64,000 nt of DNA, from NCBI RefSeq assembly GCF_013364235.1, contig NZ_CP054919.1, positions 701,570-765,569 on the forward strand, in the 5' to 3' direction. Of the stretch, positions 1 to 8,560 are shown piece after piece. Made by a program: the position numbers and the translations under genes. Source of the stretch: Kitasatospora sp. NA04385 (GTDB taxonomy: Bacteria; Actinomycetota; Actinomycetes; Streptomycetales; Streptomycetaceae). Within the stretch, counting starts at the first letter, position 1, and each line of letters opens with the position of its first letter. Under the pieces are notes generated by a model. It did not search any database. It was not told the DNA's origin and saw only the letters and a program-made list of their open reading frames with translations.

Positions 1-790
1 CGAGGACGACCGAGAGCAGGACGGCGAGCAGGCCGAGCGGCAGGGTCAGGTGGTGGGCCGTGCCGAGCGCGGCGAGACGGGTGTCGAGCGGGGCCAGCCA
101 GCCGCCCGCGGTTCCGGCGGTCGGTGCGTCCGCGAGCGGGGCGGCGCCCGGCCCGGTGCCGGGGCGGGCGCGGAAGGTCGCGGCGGTGACGCCCGCGGGC
201 GCGTCGAGCAAGTCCCTGGGGTAGTCCCGCAGTTCGCGGCTGACGGAGGCGGCCGGGACGTCGGAGCGGTCGAGGACGGCGCCGTCGCCCCGGGCGGTGA
301 TCTCGTTCCAGCCGACCCGGGCCGGGTCGGCCCCGGTCTCGACGTGGAAGTCCGCGCCGTCGCGGGCGAGTTGCCGGTCGGCCCGGAGGCGGCATTCGAG
401 CCGGCTGGTGCGCAGTCCCGCCGCCCCGTCCTGGTAGGCGAACGAGGCGGAGGCGACCGTCCAGCGCAGGGGTGCGCCGTCGGCGGTCAGGCGGGTCCGG
501 CGGGCGGTGTCGTCGCACCGGCGGGCGGCGTGGGCGGCGCGCTCCGCGGCGTCGGCGGTGCCGTCGTGGTCGGTGTCGACGGCGCCCTGTTCCTGGAGGG
601 TGGGGATCTCGGCGAGGTCGGTGACGGCGAGGGCCTCGACGCCGTCGCCGCCGACGGTGAGTCCGAGGTAGTGGTTGACCGAGAAGTTGCCGAGCGGGTG
701 GGCCTGCGCGGCCGGTGCGGCCAGCGCGGTCAGGGCGAGGGCCGCGGCGAGGGCGGCCCCGGTGCGGGCGGGGGTGCGGTGGACTGCCAC
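1..790 (-). CDS. NicO-type nickel/cobalt transporter-like protein, N-terminal part (3' end outside window)
   Basis: Reading the minus strand from GTG at 790 gives a signal peptide (AALAAALALTALAAPAAQA), then HPLGNFSVNHYLGL and a beta-rich extracytoplasmic domain. This is the usual opening of streptomycete membrane proteins annotated as high-affinity nickel transporters. A membrane segment (LTLPLGLLAVLLSVVL) begins just before the window edge, so the transporter domain is missing here. GGAGG lies nine bases upstream of the GTG and fixes the start. It diverges from the DUF4331/TPR pair; from memory, those three genes are often neighbours in Streptomyces. Metal specificity is not shown by the sequence, and the name rests on family resemblance of the N-terminal part only. 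Confidence 0.7.
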   Translation of the reverse strand, partial: MAVHRTPARTGAALAAALALTALAAPAAQAHPLGNFSVNHYLGLTVGGDGVEALAVTDLAEIPTLQEQGAVDTDHDGTADAAERAAHAARRCDDTARRTRLTADGAPLRWTVASASFAYQDGAAGLRTSRLECRLRADRQLARDGADFHVETGADPARVGWNEITARGDGAVLDRSDVPAASVSRELRDYPRDLLDAPAGVTAATFRARPGTGPGAAPLADAPTAGTAGGWLAPLDTRLAALGTAHHLTLPLGLLAVLLSVVL

Positions 791-1115
791 GCGGTGCCTC
801 CGGGGTGCGGAACGGCGGTGGGCGCGGGCGCCCCGTGCGGGCTGGCGGCGCGGCAGGGTTTCGGCGCTGGGCCCGCACACTGTGGCGTCCGCGCGTTCAC
901 CGTGTCCACCGGTGCGGCCGTCCCGTCCGGCCGGACGGGTGACGGTGCTGGGCCACCGGGGTGATCACGGCACGCCGGAGGGCTGTTCGCGGCGAACCGG
1001 ACGCGTCGGTGGAGGACAGTACGTGTCGGCCGACCCGCCGCACGACCCCCGCACGTCCCGCGTCCGCCCAGGGCGCGGAACGCCCCTTCCGTACAAGGAA
1101 ATCGGAGACTCCTCG
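791..1115. other. Divergent intergenic region, nickel-transporter-like gene / DUF4331 gene
   Basis: This 325-base region must hold promoters for both flanking genes. Apart from the two ribosome binding sites I see no convincing -35/-10 pair, repeat or small gene. Long open frames that cross it belong to the GC-rich background. Confidence 0.5.
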
Positions 1116-2561
1116 ATGAGCCTTCTTCGTCGTTCCCCGGGTCGCAGCTCCGCTGCCCGGGGGGCCGCCGTCCTCACCGCGCTCGCCCTCGGTACGGCCG
1201 GCACCGCCCTGCTCGGCACCGGCGCCGGCACCTCCGCGGCGTCCAGCCACCGCGAGGCGCCGCTGATCGCCGCCGACCCGCAGGTCGACAACACCGACGT
1301 GTACGCCTTCACCAGCCCCGACAACCCGGACACGGTCACGCTGATCGCCAACTGGCTGCCGTTCCAGGAGCCCAACGGCGGCCCGAACTTCTACCCGTGG
1401 GCGGACGGCGCGCACTACGACATCAACATCGACTCGCAGGGCACCGGGCACCCGGACGTCACCTACCGCTGGACCTTCCACACCGAGGACCTGCGCGGCA
1501 CCGACACCTTCCTCTACAACAAGGGGCCGGTGAACGACCTCGGCGACGACACCCTGCGCTTCCGGCAGTACTACACGCTCCAGGAGCTCCACCCGAACTG
1601 CAACCCGGTCACCCTGGTCGAGCACGGGCAGGTCGCCCCGTCCGACACCGGCCGGGCCTCGATGCCGGACTACGGGCGGCTGCGGCAGCAGGCCACCGTC
1701 CAACTCCCGGGCGGCGGACAGACGGTGGCCACCCAGGCCGCCGACCCGTTCTTCCTGGACCTGCGGGTCTTCGACCTGCTGTACGGCGGCAACCTCTCCG
1801 AGGTCGGCCAGAACACCCTGGCCGGGTACAACGTCAACTCGGTGGCGCTGCAGATCCCCAAGAGCAGCCTCGCCTACAAGGGCGACCCGACCCGCAACCC
1901 CGTCATCGGCGTCTGGTCGAGCACCGAGAAGCAGAGCATGAAGCTCAGCCCGGGCAAGGCCGACCCGGTCGGCGACTACGTGCAGGTCTCGCGGCTGGGC
2001 AACCCGCTGGTCAACGAGGTCGTCGTCCCGGCCGGTCTGAAGGACGCGTTCAACGCGCTGCCCCCGTCCGAGGACCACAACCAGCCCGCGGTGGTCGCCA
2101 AGGTGCTCGACCCCGAGGTGCCCAAGCTGGTCCAGGCGATCTACGGCCTGCCCGCGCCCGCCACGCCGCGCACCGACCTCCAGGAGATCTTCCTGACCGG
2201 CATCGCCAAGGCCGCCAACGGCCCGCTCGCCGTCGACCTCAACTCCCAGCTGATGAACCAGGACATCGACCCGAACCTGTTCGTCCCCGCCGAGGAGCTG
2301 CGGCTGAACATGTCCACCCCGGTGACGCCGAACCCGGACCGCCTCGGCGTCCTCAACGGCGACTTCCAGGGCTTCCCCAACGGCCGCCGCCTGGGCGACG
2401 ACGTCGTCGACATCGCCCTGCAGGTCGTCGAGGGCGCCACCCCCGGCAAGTTCGTCCCGGCCCTCGCCGCCGGCGACAAGGTCAACGGGCCCGACAAGCC
2501 GTTCGCCACGACCTTCCCGTACCTCGCCCTGCCCTACGACAAGGCCGTCAACCAGAAGTGA
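1116..2561 (+). CDS. DUF4331 domain secreted protein
   Basis: A 481-residue protein. The ATG at 1116 follows GGAG at good spacing and opens a signal peptide ending near GAGTSAASS. The open frame extends further upstream, but without coding character. The mature protein starts SSHREAPLIAADP followed by VDNTDVYAF, the signature opening of DUF4331, and continues through the whole family length (DINIDSQG, YRWTFHTEDL). The biochemical role of DUF4331 is unknown; members are secreted. It is followed 61 bases later by a TPR protein on the same strand, with a strong hairpin between them. The pair probably works outside the membrane together with the divergent transporter-like gene. Confidence 0.9.
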   Translation: MSLLRRSPGRSSAARGAAVLTALALGTAGTALLGTGAGTSAASSHREAPLIAADPQVDNTDVYAFTSPDNPDTVTLIANWLPFQEPNGGPNFYPWADGAHYDINIDSQGTGHPDVTYRWTFHTEDLRGTDTFLYNKGPVNDLGDDTLRFRQYYTLQELHPNCNPVTLVEHGQVAPSDTGRASMPDYGRLRQQATVQLPGGGQTVATQAADPFFLDLRVFDLLYGGNLSEVGQNTLAGYNVNSVALQIPKSSLAYKGDPTRNPVIGVWSSTEKQSMKLSPGKADPVGDYVQVSRLGNPLVNEVVVPAGLKDAFNALPPSEDHNQPAVVAKVLDPEVPKLVQAIYGLPAPATPRTDLQEIFLTGIAKAANGPLAVDLNSQLMNQDIDPNLFVPAEELRLNMSTPVTPNPDRLGVLNGDFQGFPNGRRLGDDVVDIALQVVEGATPGKFVPALAAGDKVNGPDKPFATTFPYLALPYDKAVNQK

Positions 2562-2569
2562 CCCCCGTG

Positions 2570-2596
2570 CGGCGGCCCCGGTGCCCGGGGCCGCCG
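2570..2596 (+). terminator. GC hairpin between DUF4331 and TPR genes
   Basis: A perfect 12-bp stem (2570-2581 with 2585-2596) and a three-base loop, nine bases after the DUF4331 stop and 26 bases before the TPR start. There is no T-run. It may terminate or attenuate transcription, or stabilise the upstream message. Confidence 0.55.
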
Positions 2597-2622
2597 CCCG
2601 CTCCTCGTCGAGGGAAGCCGCC

Positions 2623-3930
2623 GTGCGCCGCCTGCCCCTGCTCCTGACCGCCGCCGCCCTGTGCGCCGGCCTCGCCTACGCCGGCGGGCTCGCCGATCCG
2701 CCGCCCGCCCCCGCCTCAGCCTCCGCCCCCGCCGCGCCCCGTGCGGCGCCGCCCGCCGGGTCCGCCCTGGCGGCGGCGATCGGGGCCGACCAGCAGCACC
2801 TGCGCGACCGCCCCGAGGACGCCGCGGCCTGGGCCCGGCTCGGCGGCGAGTACGTCGAGCAGGCCCGGCTGACCGCCGACGCCTCGTACTACCCGAAGGC
2901 CGACGAGGCCCTGCACCGCTCGCTGGCCCTCGCACCGGAGGGCAACACCGACGCGCTGACCGGCCTCGGCGCGCTCGCCAACGCCCGGCACCTGTTCGCC
3001 GAAGCCGCCGAGCACGCGCAGCGGGCCCTCGACGCCGCGCCGCTGCACTGGCAGGCGTGGGCCGTGCTCACCGACGCCCGCACCCAGCTCGGCGACGACA
3101 CCGGCGCCACCGACGCCGCCCAGCACCTGCTCGACCTGCACCCGGGCACCGCGTCCTTCACCCGCGCCGCCTACGACCTCGAACAGCACGGCCGGACCGA
3201 GGACGCCCGCACGGCCCTGCAACGGGCCCTCGCCGACGCCTACGACCCCGCCGACCGGGCGTTCTGCCTCCACCAGCTCGCCGAACTCGACCGGAACTCC
3301 GGCCGCACCGCCGACGCCCTCGACGGCTACCGCCGCGCCCTGGCCGCCGACCCCGCCTACACCGCGGCCCTGGCCGGGCAGGCCCGCGCCGAGGCCGCGC
3401 TCGGCCGCACCGACGACGCCCTCGCCCACTACGCGCAGGCCGCCGCACAGGTGCCCCTCCCCCAGTACCTGCTGGAACTCGGCGAACTCCACGAGGCCCT
3501 CGGCCACACCGCGCAGGCCGCCGAGCAGTACCGGCTGCTGCGCGCCGAAGCCGACCTGGCGGCCGCGGGCGGCGTCGTCGACGACCTGACGCTCGGCCAG
3601 TTCGAGGCCGACCACGGCGACCCGGCCACCGCCGTCCGGCTGCTGCGCGCCGAGTGGGACCGCCGCCACCAGGCCCTGGTCGCCGACGCCCTCGCCTGGG
3701 CCCTGCACCGCACCGGCGCCGACCGCGAAGCCCTCGACTACACCGGCCTGGCCCTCGCCCACGGCTGGCGCAGCGCCCTGTTCCTCTACCACCGCGGCGA
3801 GATCGAGCGCGCCCTCGGCCGCACCGGGGACGCCCGCACCGACCTCGCCCAGGCCCTGGCCACCGACCCGGGGTTCAGCCCCCTGCTGGCCCCGCAGGCC
3901 CGCGCCGCGCTGGCGCGGCTCGCCCCCTGA
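2623..3930 (+). CDS. Secreted or lipid-side TPR-repeat protein
   Basis: A 435-residue protein. The start is GTG at 2623, ten bases after GAGGGAAG; an earlier in-frame GTG at 2581 lies in the hairpin and is unlikely. The N-terminus (RRLPLLLTAAALCAGLAYAGGLA) is a signal sequence. The rest is helical, alanine-rich tetratricopeptide repeats with the typical A-x-A-x3-Y/L-x2-ALxxDP spacing, for example ALDGYRRALAADPAYTAAL and ARTDLAQALATDPGFSPLL. TPR arrays bind proteins; no enzyme domain is visible. Placed directly after DUF4331, it likely partners that protein outside the cell membrane. Confidence 0.85.
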   Translation: MRRLPLLLTAAALCAGLAYAGGLADPPPAPASASAPAAPRAAPPAGSALAAAIGADQQHLRDRPEDAAAWARLGGEYVEQARLTADASYYPKADEALHRSLALAPEGNTDALTGLGALANARHLFAEAAEHAQRALDAAPLHWQAWAVLTDARTQLGDDTGATDAAQHLLDLHPGTASFTRAAYDLEQHGRTEDARTALQRALADAYDPADRAFCLHQLAELDRNSGRTADALDGYRRALAADPAYTAALAGQARAEAALGRTDDALAHYAQAAAQVPLPQYLLELGELHEALGHTAQAAEQYRLLRAEADLAAAGGVVDDLTLGQFEADHGDPATAVRLLRAEWDRRHQALVADALAWALHRTGADREALDYTGLALAHGWRSALFLYHRGEIERALGRTGDARTDLAQALATDPGFSPLLAPQARAALARLAP

Positions 3931-4053
3931 TCCGTGCCGGGACGCACCCGATGGGGTGAAACACCGCCCCCGGACCACGCCGCCGGTACGCACACCCCGA
4001 ATCACCGGTGCCGCCCCGCCCGGGGCGGTGCCTTCCCCGACCGAGGAGTCGAC

Positions 4054-4296
4054 ATGTCCCGCACCCGCACGTACCTCGCCGCCGCCGCGCTGGCCGCCAC
4101 CGCCGTCGTGGGCACCGCCGGAGCGGCCTCCGCGTCCGCCGGCGCCGAGGGCGTGGCCGCCGGTTCGCCCGGCGTCCTGTCCGGCAACCTGATCCAGGTC
4201 CCCGTGCACGTCCCGGTCAACCTGTGCGGCAACAGCGTCAGCGTGGTCGGCCTCCTGAACCCGGCGTTCGGCAACTCCTGCGCCAACGTCGGCTGA
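4054..4296 (+). CDS. Short chaplin
   Basis: An 80-residue protein starting at ATG 4054 after GAGGAG. A signal peptide of about 28 residues (ending SASA) precedes a roughly 50-residue hydrophobic domain: GSPGVLSGNLIQVPVHVPVN, then LCGNSVSVVGLLNPAFGNSC. Two cysteines flank the core as in secreted chaplins. Chaplins are amyloid-forming surfactants that coat aerial hyphae and spores of streptomycetes. No sortase signal is present, so this is a short, freely secreted chaplin. A strong hairpin follows 33 bases after the stop. Confidence 0.93.
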   Translation: MSRTRTYLAAAALAATAVVGTAGAASASAGAEGVAAGSPGVLSGNLIQVPVHVPVNLCGNSVSVVGLLNPAFGNSCANVG

Positions 4297-4329
4297 CCGC
4301 CGTCCGCGGGCCGCGGCCCGTGGACGGCC

Positions 4330-4364
4330 CGAGGGCCCCGACCGGTCTCCGGTCGGGGCCCTCG
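4330..4364. terminator. Bidirectional terminator between chaplin and fasciclin genes
   Basis: A perfect 16-bp GC stem (4330-4345 with 4349-4364) and a three-base loop between two convergent genes. It would serve both strands. Confidence 0.85.
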
Positions 4365-4380
4365 GCACGGTGAGGGTGGG

Positions 4381-5049
4381 TCAGGAGGCGGGCATCAGGA
4401 CGGTGTCGACGATGTAGACGGTGGCGTTGGCGGTCTGGACGTTGCCGCACAGCACCTTGGAGTTGCCGTTGACGGTGAAGTCGTGGCCCGAGCCGCCGGC
4501 CGTGAGGTCGGCGCCCTCCAGGGACGGGTGCTTGCCGGGCAGGGCGGCGGGGGACAGGCGGTCCGGGCTGACGTGGTAGGTGAGGACCTTGGTGAGCTTG
4601 GCCTTGTCGGCGAGCAGCGCGTCCAGGTCGGCCTTCGGGAGCTTGGCGAAGGCGTCGTTGGTGGGCGCGAACACGGTGATGTTCTGCGCGGAGTTGAGGG
4701 TGTCGACCAGCCCGGCCTGCTTGACCGCCGTCACCAGGGTGGACAGCAGCGGGTTGTTGGAGGCCGCGGTGGCCACCGGGTCCTTCGCCATGCCGGTGAA
4801 CGACCCGGCGCCGTCCTTCGGCACGGCGGCACAGGCCGCGCCGAACGGCTGGTCGGCCGTCGCCGCGGTGGAGGAGCTGCCGGTGGACATCGCCGCGGAG
4901 GACATCGCCGCCGAGGGCGAGGCCGCCGAGGCGGAGGCCGACGAGGAGCTGGAACCGCCGCTGCTGCTGCACGCGCCCAGGGTGGCGGCGAGCGCGCCGG
5001 CGGCGAGCAGGGCGGTGAAGGTGCGGCGGTTGCGGGTGGAAGCGGACAT
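4381..5049 (-). CDS. Fasciclin (FAS1) domain lipoprotein
   Basis: A 222-residue protein. The N-terminus (TFTALLAAGALAATLGACSSS) is a lipoprotein signal with lipobox LGAC, followed by a Ser/Ala linker to about residue 65. One FAS1 domain fills the rest, with NITVFAPTNDAFAKLP, a VLTYHVSP motif and the end stretch ANATVYIVDTVLMP. FAS1 domains mediate adhesion. The mycobacterial members MPT70/MPT83 are SigK-dependent, and here a SigK-like gene lies two genes away. RBS AGGAGAG precedes the ATG. The oxidoreductase gene upstream on the same strand ends 79 bases away; two 21-bp direct repeats lie in that gap. Confidence 0.93.
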   Translation of the reverse strand: MSASTRNRRTFTALLAAGALAATLGACSSSGGSSSSSASASAASPSAAMSSAAMSTGSSSTAATADQPFGAACAAVPKDGAGSFTGMAKDPVATAASNNPLLSTLVTAVKQAGLVDTLNSAQNITVFAPTNDAFAKLPKADLDALLADKAKLTKVLTYHVSPDRLSPAALPGKHPSLEGADLTAGGSGHDFTVNGNSKVLCGNVQTANATVYIVDTVLMPAS

Positions 5050-5068
5050 GGCGGATCTCTCCTCGGTA

Positions 5069-5110
5069 CTCGGGTGAAGTGGTGCGGTGCTCGGACGAAG
5101 TGGTGCGGTC
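5069..5110. repeat. Two 21-bp direct repeats upstream of the fasciclin gene
   Basis: Units 5069-5089 and 5090-5110 match at 18 of 21 positions and sit 20-61 bases upstream of the fasciclin ATG. Each carries a CCACTTC...CCGAG-like element on the minus strand, so they could be promoter or operator copies. Confidence 0.6.
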
Positions 5111-5128
5111 CGAAAGGTGGTTGACGGT

Positions 5129-6830
5129 TCAGGTGACGATGACGACGGTGCTGTGCCAGCCCGTCGCCCCGGCGGGGAAGGGGGTGGCGCGGCTCTCGGG
5201 CTGCACCGCCCCGGTGGCGTCGGTGGAGCGCACCTCGATGCGGTGCGTGCCGGGCGGGGCGCCGGGCCAGCGGTAGGACCACTGGCGCCACAGGTCGGGC
5301 CCGGCGTCGGCGGCCAACTCGGCCTGCCGCCAGGGCCCGCCGTCGATCCGCAGCTCGACGGCGGCGACGCCCCGGTGGGTCGCCCAGGCGGTTCCCGCGA
5401 CGTCCACGTCCCCGGCGGGGACCTTGGCGAACGGCGCGGGGACCTCGATCCGGGAGGCGGTGCGGACGGTGCCGGTGCGGTCCCAGCCGCGCTGCACCCA
5501 GTACGGGTCGAAGGCGGTGAAGGTGGTGACCTCCAGATCGACCAGCCACTTGGTGGCGGAGGTGTAGCCGTAGAAGCCGGGCACGACCGTGCGGCACGGG
5601 AAGCCGTGCGCGAGCGGCAGCGCCTCGCCGTTCATGGCGACCGCGAGCAGCGCCCGGCGGCCGTCCAGGACGGACTCCAGCGGGGTGCCGATGGTCATGC
5701 CGTCCTTCGAGCGCCCCACCAACTGGTCGGCCCCGGACCGGACTCCGGCGCGGCGCAGCAGCGCGGGCAGCGCGGCGCCGAGCCAGCGGGTGGTGCCGAC
5801 GTAGGGGCCGCCGACCTCGTTGGAGACGCAGGACAGCGTGTGGTCCAGCTCCTCCAGCGGCTCCCGCAGCAGCTCGTCGAAGGTGAGCAGCTGCGGGCGG
5901 TCGACCAGGCCGTGGATGCGCAGCGTCCAGTCGCGGGGGTCGATCCGGGGGATCGTGAGTGCGGTGTCGACCCGGTAGAAGTCGGCGTTCGGCGTGGTGA
6001 ACGGCGGCAGGCCGGGGACGTTCGGGTGCACGGCGGCGGGCAGCGCGGGCAGCGGGTCGGCCGGTGCCGGGAGGCGGACGGCGTCGCGGGCGGCGGTGAC
6101 GTCGAACCGGCGGTCGGTCAGCAGGCGTCCGCCGACTCCGGCCAGCGCGCCCGCCGCGAACGTCCCGGCGGTGGCGGCCAGCACCGTCCGGCGGCTGGTC
6201 GACGGGCCCGGGGCGGGAGCGGGCTCCGGAGCCTCCGGGACGTTCGCGGCGGGCGCGGACGGCTCCGGTTCCCCGGCCGCCTGGGCCGGGGCCGGGACCG
6301 GGCAGGGCCCGGCGGCCGGGCCGACGCCCGGCGCCACAGCCGGGCCAGCACGGGACGGCGGCCGAACCCGCCAACGCGGCGGCCAGCGACGGCGCGCAGT
6401 CGGCGGCGCTCGCGCCGGGGCGCGACAGCGCGGCCCAGGCGCCGAGGCCGCCGAACGCGGCGAAGACCGCGGCCCCGGCGAGCGGGCGGCGCACGGCCAG
6501 CAGACCGGCCAGCGCGGCGAGCAGCGCCATCGTCAGGTAGATCCCGCCCAGCAGCACCGCCTTGTCGTGGGTGCCGAACTCCCGTACCGCGTACTCCTTC
6601 AGCGGCGTCGGCGTCAGGTCGATCGCCGCCGACCCCACCGCGATCACCGGCGCGGTGCCCGCCCCGGTGGCCCAGGCGACCAGCTCGCCCGCGCCCAGCG
6701 CCGCCACCGCGGAGGCGATCCCGACGGCGGCGGCGCCGGCCGCCCGGGTCAGGCCGGACCGCAGTCGGCCGCGGCGCGCGGCGGTGGCGGGAGGAGTCGG
6801 TTGCTTGGTCACATCCCCCGTTCGGCGCAT
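5129..6830 (-). pseudogene. Sulfite-oxidase-family molybdopterin oxidoreductase, apparent frameshift
   Basis: The gene reads in two frames. From ATG 6830 to about 6350 one frame encodes a membrane domain (SGLTRAAGAAAVGIASAVAA, then APVIAVGSAAIDLTP, GGIYLTMALLAALAGLLAV, AAVFAAFGGLGAWAAL). From about 6337 to the stop at 5129 another frame encodes the rest: an RRTVLAATAGTFAAGALAG segment, a sulfite-oxidase-fold domain with the molybdenum-ligand cysteine in TLSCVSNEVGG, and a C-terminal Mo-cofactor dimerisation domain. Related streptomycete proteins carry both parts in one chain of about 530 residues. The shift is one base, between 6338 and 6355. This is a real mutation, a sequencing error, or two products; the downstream frame alone (GTG 6337) would keep a Tat-like RR signal. 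It lies between fasciclin and SigK genes. Confidence 0.75.
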
Positions 6831-7142
6831 GGACGGGGCCGGATTGGTCGGACGATCCGACTCGCCCGATCGGGTGACGGCGGGCGCCGCCGCGGCCGGG
6901 GCCGCCCGTCCCCCGTCCGGCCGCTCCTGCGGTCGCGGGCGCCCGGAAGAGGTCCTGGTCCCGCGCGCGGGGCGACCAATCCGCGCGCCGCGCGGTGTCG
7001 AACAGCAGGTACCAGCGGATTCCCCACCGACCTGCCGCTGCACACCACACGGGCCGCCGCGGGCGGCCGTCCGACGGAAGGCACCCATGTCATCCACCGC
7101 CCCGGGGGCACTCCCCGTCCGACGCCCCGGAGTCGCGCCGTG
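6831..7142. other. Divergent intergenic region, oxidoreductase / sigma factor
   Basis: 312 bases with no gene I can support. A 10-bp palindrome lies at 6865-6874 (CCCGATCGGG). Promoters for both directions should be here. I could not pick a -35/-10 pair with confidence. Confidence 0.4.
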
Positions 7143-7727
7143 GTGAGCACAGTCGTCCACCTCTCCGGCCCCGGCCGCCCCGGGCCCGACCTCCAGGAGC
7201 TGATGGGCCGGATCGCCCTCGGCGACCAGGACGCGTTCTCCCGCCTCTACGACGCGGTGGCCGGACCGGTGCTCGGGCTGGTGCGGCGGGTGCTGCGCGA
7301 TCCCGCGCAGTCCGAAGAGGTCGCCCAGGAGGTGCTGCTGGAGGTGTGGCGCACGGCCGCCCGGTACCGGCCGGAGCACGGGAACGTGCTGCCGTGGGTG
7401 CTGACCATCGCCCACCACCGCGCGGTCGACCGGGTCCGGGCCGCCCAGGCCGCGGCCGACCGCGACCGGCGCGCCGCGGCCGCCGCCCACGCGACGGCCT
7501 TCGACGAGGTCGCCGAACAGGTCGAGGGCCGGCTGGAGCGCGAGCAGGTCCGCCGGTGCCTGCGGACGCTGACCGAACTCCAGCGCGAGTCCCTCACCCT
7601 GGCCTACTACCGGGGCTACACCTACCCGCAGGTCGCCGAGGCCCTCGGCGCGCCGCTCGGCACCGTCAAGACCCGGATGCGCGACGCCCTGATCCGCATG
7701 CGCGACTGCCTGGGAGTGGGATCATGA
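7143..7727 (+). CDS. sigK: ECF RNA polymerase sigma factor, SigK type
   Basis: A 194-residue protein. The sigma2 region (residues about 20-90) has the core-binding pattern DAFSRLYDAVAGPVLGLVRR, then SEEVAQEVLLEVWRTA and the promoter-melting helix GNVLPWVLTIAHHRAVDRVR. Region 4 (about 125-190) has LTELQRESLTLAYYRGYTY, PQVAEALGAPLGTVKTRMRD and a final amphipathic helix. The start is GTG 7143 (GTG 7140 is equally in frame), with GGAG upstream. The stop overlaps the next ATG in ATGA, so it is translationally coupled to its anti-sigma factor. The SigK assignment rests on that partner and on the fasciclin gene nearby. Confidence 0.88.
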   Translation: MSTVVHLSGPGRPGPDLQELMGRIALGDQDAFSRLYDAVAGPVLGLVRRVLRDPAQSEEVAQEVLLEVWRTAARYRPEHGNVLPWVLTIAHHRAVDRVRAAQAAADRDRRAAAAAHATAFDEVAEQVEGRLEREQVRRCLRTLTELQRESLTLAYYRGYTYPQVAEALGAPLGTVKTRMRDALIRMRDCLGVGS

Positions 7728-8470
7728 ACGACACCGCCGACCTGCACACCCTCACCGGGGCGTACGCCGCGCACGCCCTCGACGACGACGAACGCGCCGC
7801 CTTCGAACGCCACTTGGCGCACTGCCCGTCCTGCGCGCAGGAGGTCGCCGAGTTCACCGCGACGCTCGCCAGGCTCGGCGCCGCCGAAGCCGTCGCTCCC
7901 CCGCCCCGGCTCAAGGCCCGGGTCGTCGCGGCGCTGCCCACCACCCGGCAGGACGCCCCGCAGGTCGCCCCCGTCCCCGGCTCGCGCCCGGGCGGCCGTC
8001 CCGCGCGGCGCCGACAGGGGTTCGTCCTGGCCGCCTGCCTCGCCCTGGCCGTCGGCGCGGGCGCGGTCGCCGTCGAGCAGTACCGGGAGACCGGGCGGGC
8101 CAGGACGGACGCGGCGGCGGCGCGGCAGCAGCAGACCGCCCTCACCACCCTGCTCACCGCCCCGGACGCCCACCTCAGCACCGGCCCGGTGACCGGCGGC
8201 GGGACCGGCACCACGGTGTGGTCGCCCGCCCTCGGCCGGGCCGGTTTCTGGGCCTCCGGCCTGCCCGCCCTCCCCGACGGCCGGGTCTACCAGCTCTGGT
8301 TCGACGACGCCGGCACCATGCGCCCGGCCGGTCTGCTCCCGGCCGACGGCAGCCTCGTGCTGGCCGGGACGATCGGCCGCGCCGACGGTGTGGGCGTCAC
8401 CGAGGAGCCCGCGGGCGGCTCGGCGCACCCCACCTCGGCCCCGCTCCTGGTCCTCCCCCTCACCGCCTGA
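7724..8470 (+). CDS. rskA: RskA-family anti-sigma factor
   Basis: A 248-residue protein. The N-terminal anti-sigma domain has TLTGAYAAHALDDDERAAFE and a zinc-type HLAHCPSC motif (residues about 26-33). One membrane helix follows (FVLAACLALAVGAGAVAVEQ, about 103-122). The extracytoplasmic C-terminal domain (VYQLWFDDAGTMRPAGLLP) is the RskA fold. It should hold SigK at the membrane until regulated proteolysis frees it. The ATG at 7724 overlaps the sigma stop codon. A strong terminator follows immediately. Confidence 0.92.
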   Translation: MNDTADLHTLTGAYAAHALDDDERAAFERHLAHCPSCAQEVAEFTATLARLGAAEAVAPPPRLKARVVAALPTTRQDAPQVAPVPGSRPGGRPARRRQGFVLAACLALAVGAGAVAVEQYRETGRARTDAAAARQQQTALTTLLTAPDAHLSTGPVTGGGTGTTVWSPALGRAGFWASGLPALPDGRVYQLWFDDAGTMRPAGLLPADGSLVLAGTIGRADGVGVTEEPAGGSAHPTSAPLLVLPLTA

Positions 8471-8472
8471 TC

Positions 8473-8513
8473 CCGTCCGCCGGCCCCGGGTCGCCCCCGG
8501 GGCCGGCGGACGG
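8473..8513. terminator. Bidirectional terminator between anti-sigma and CFA synthase genes
   Basis: A perfect 18-bp GC stem (8473-8490 with 8496-8513) and a five-base loop between convergent genes. Confidence 0.85.
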
Positions 8514-8560
8514 TCGCGGGGCGCACGCCCGCCCGCCGGGCTCCCGCCGTTGACGGTCCC

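Noticed and set aside
4731..7490. A 919-codon minus-strand open frame across fasciclin, oxidoreductase and sigma genes
   Set aside because: Only its 6350-6830 portion encodes recognisable protein (the oxidoreductase membrane domain). The rest is GC background antisense to, or out of frame with, real genes.
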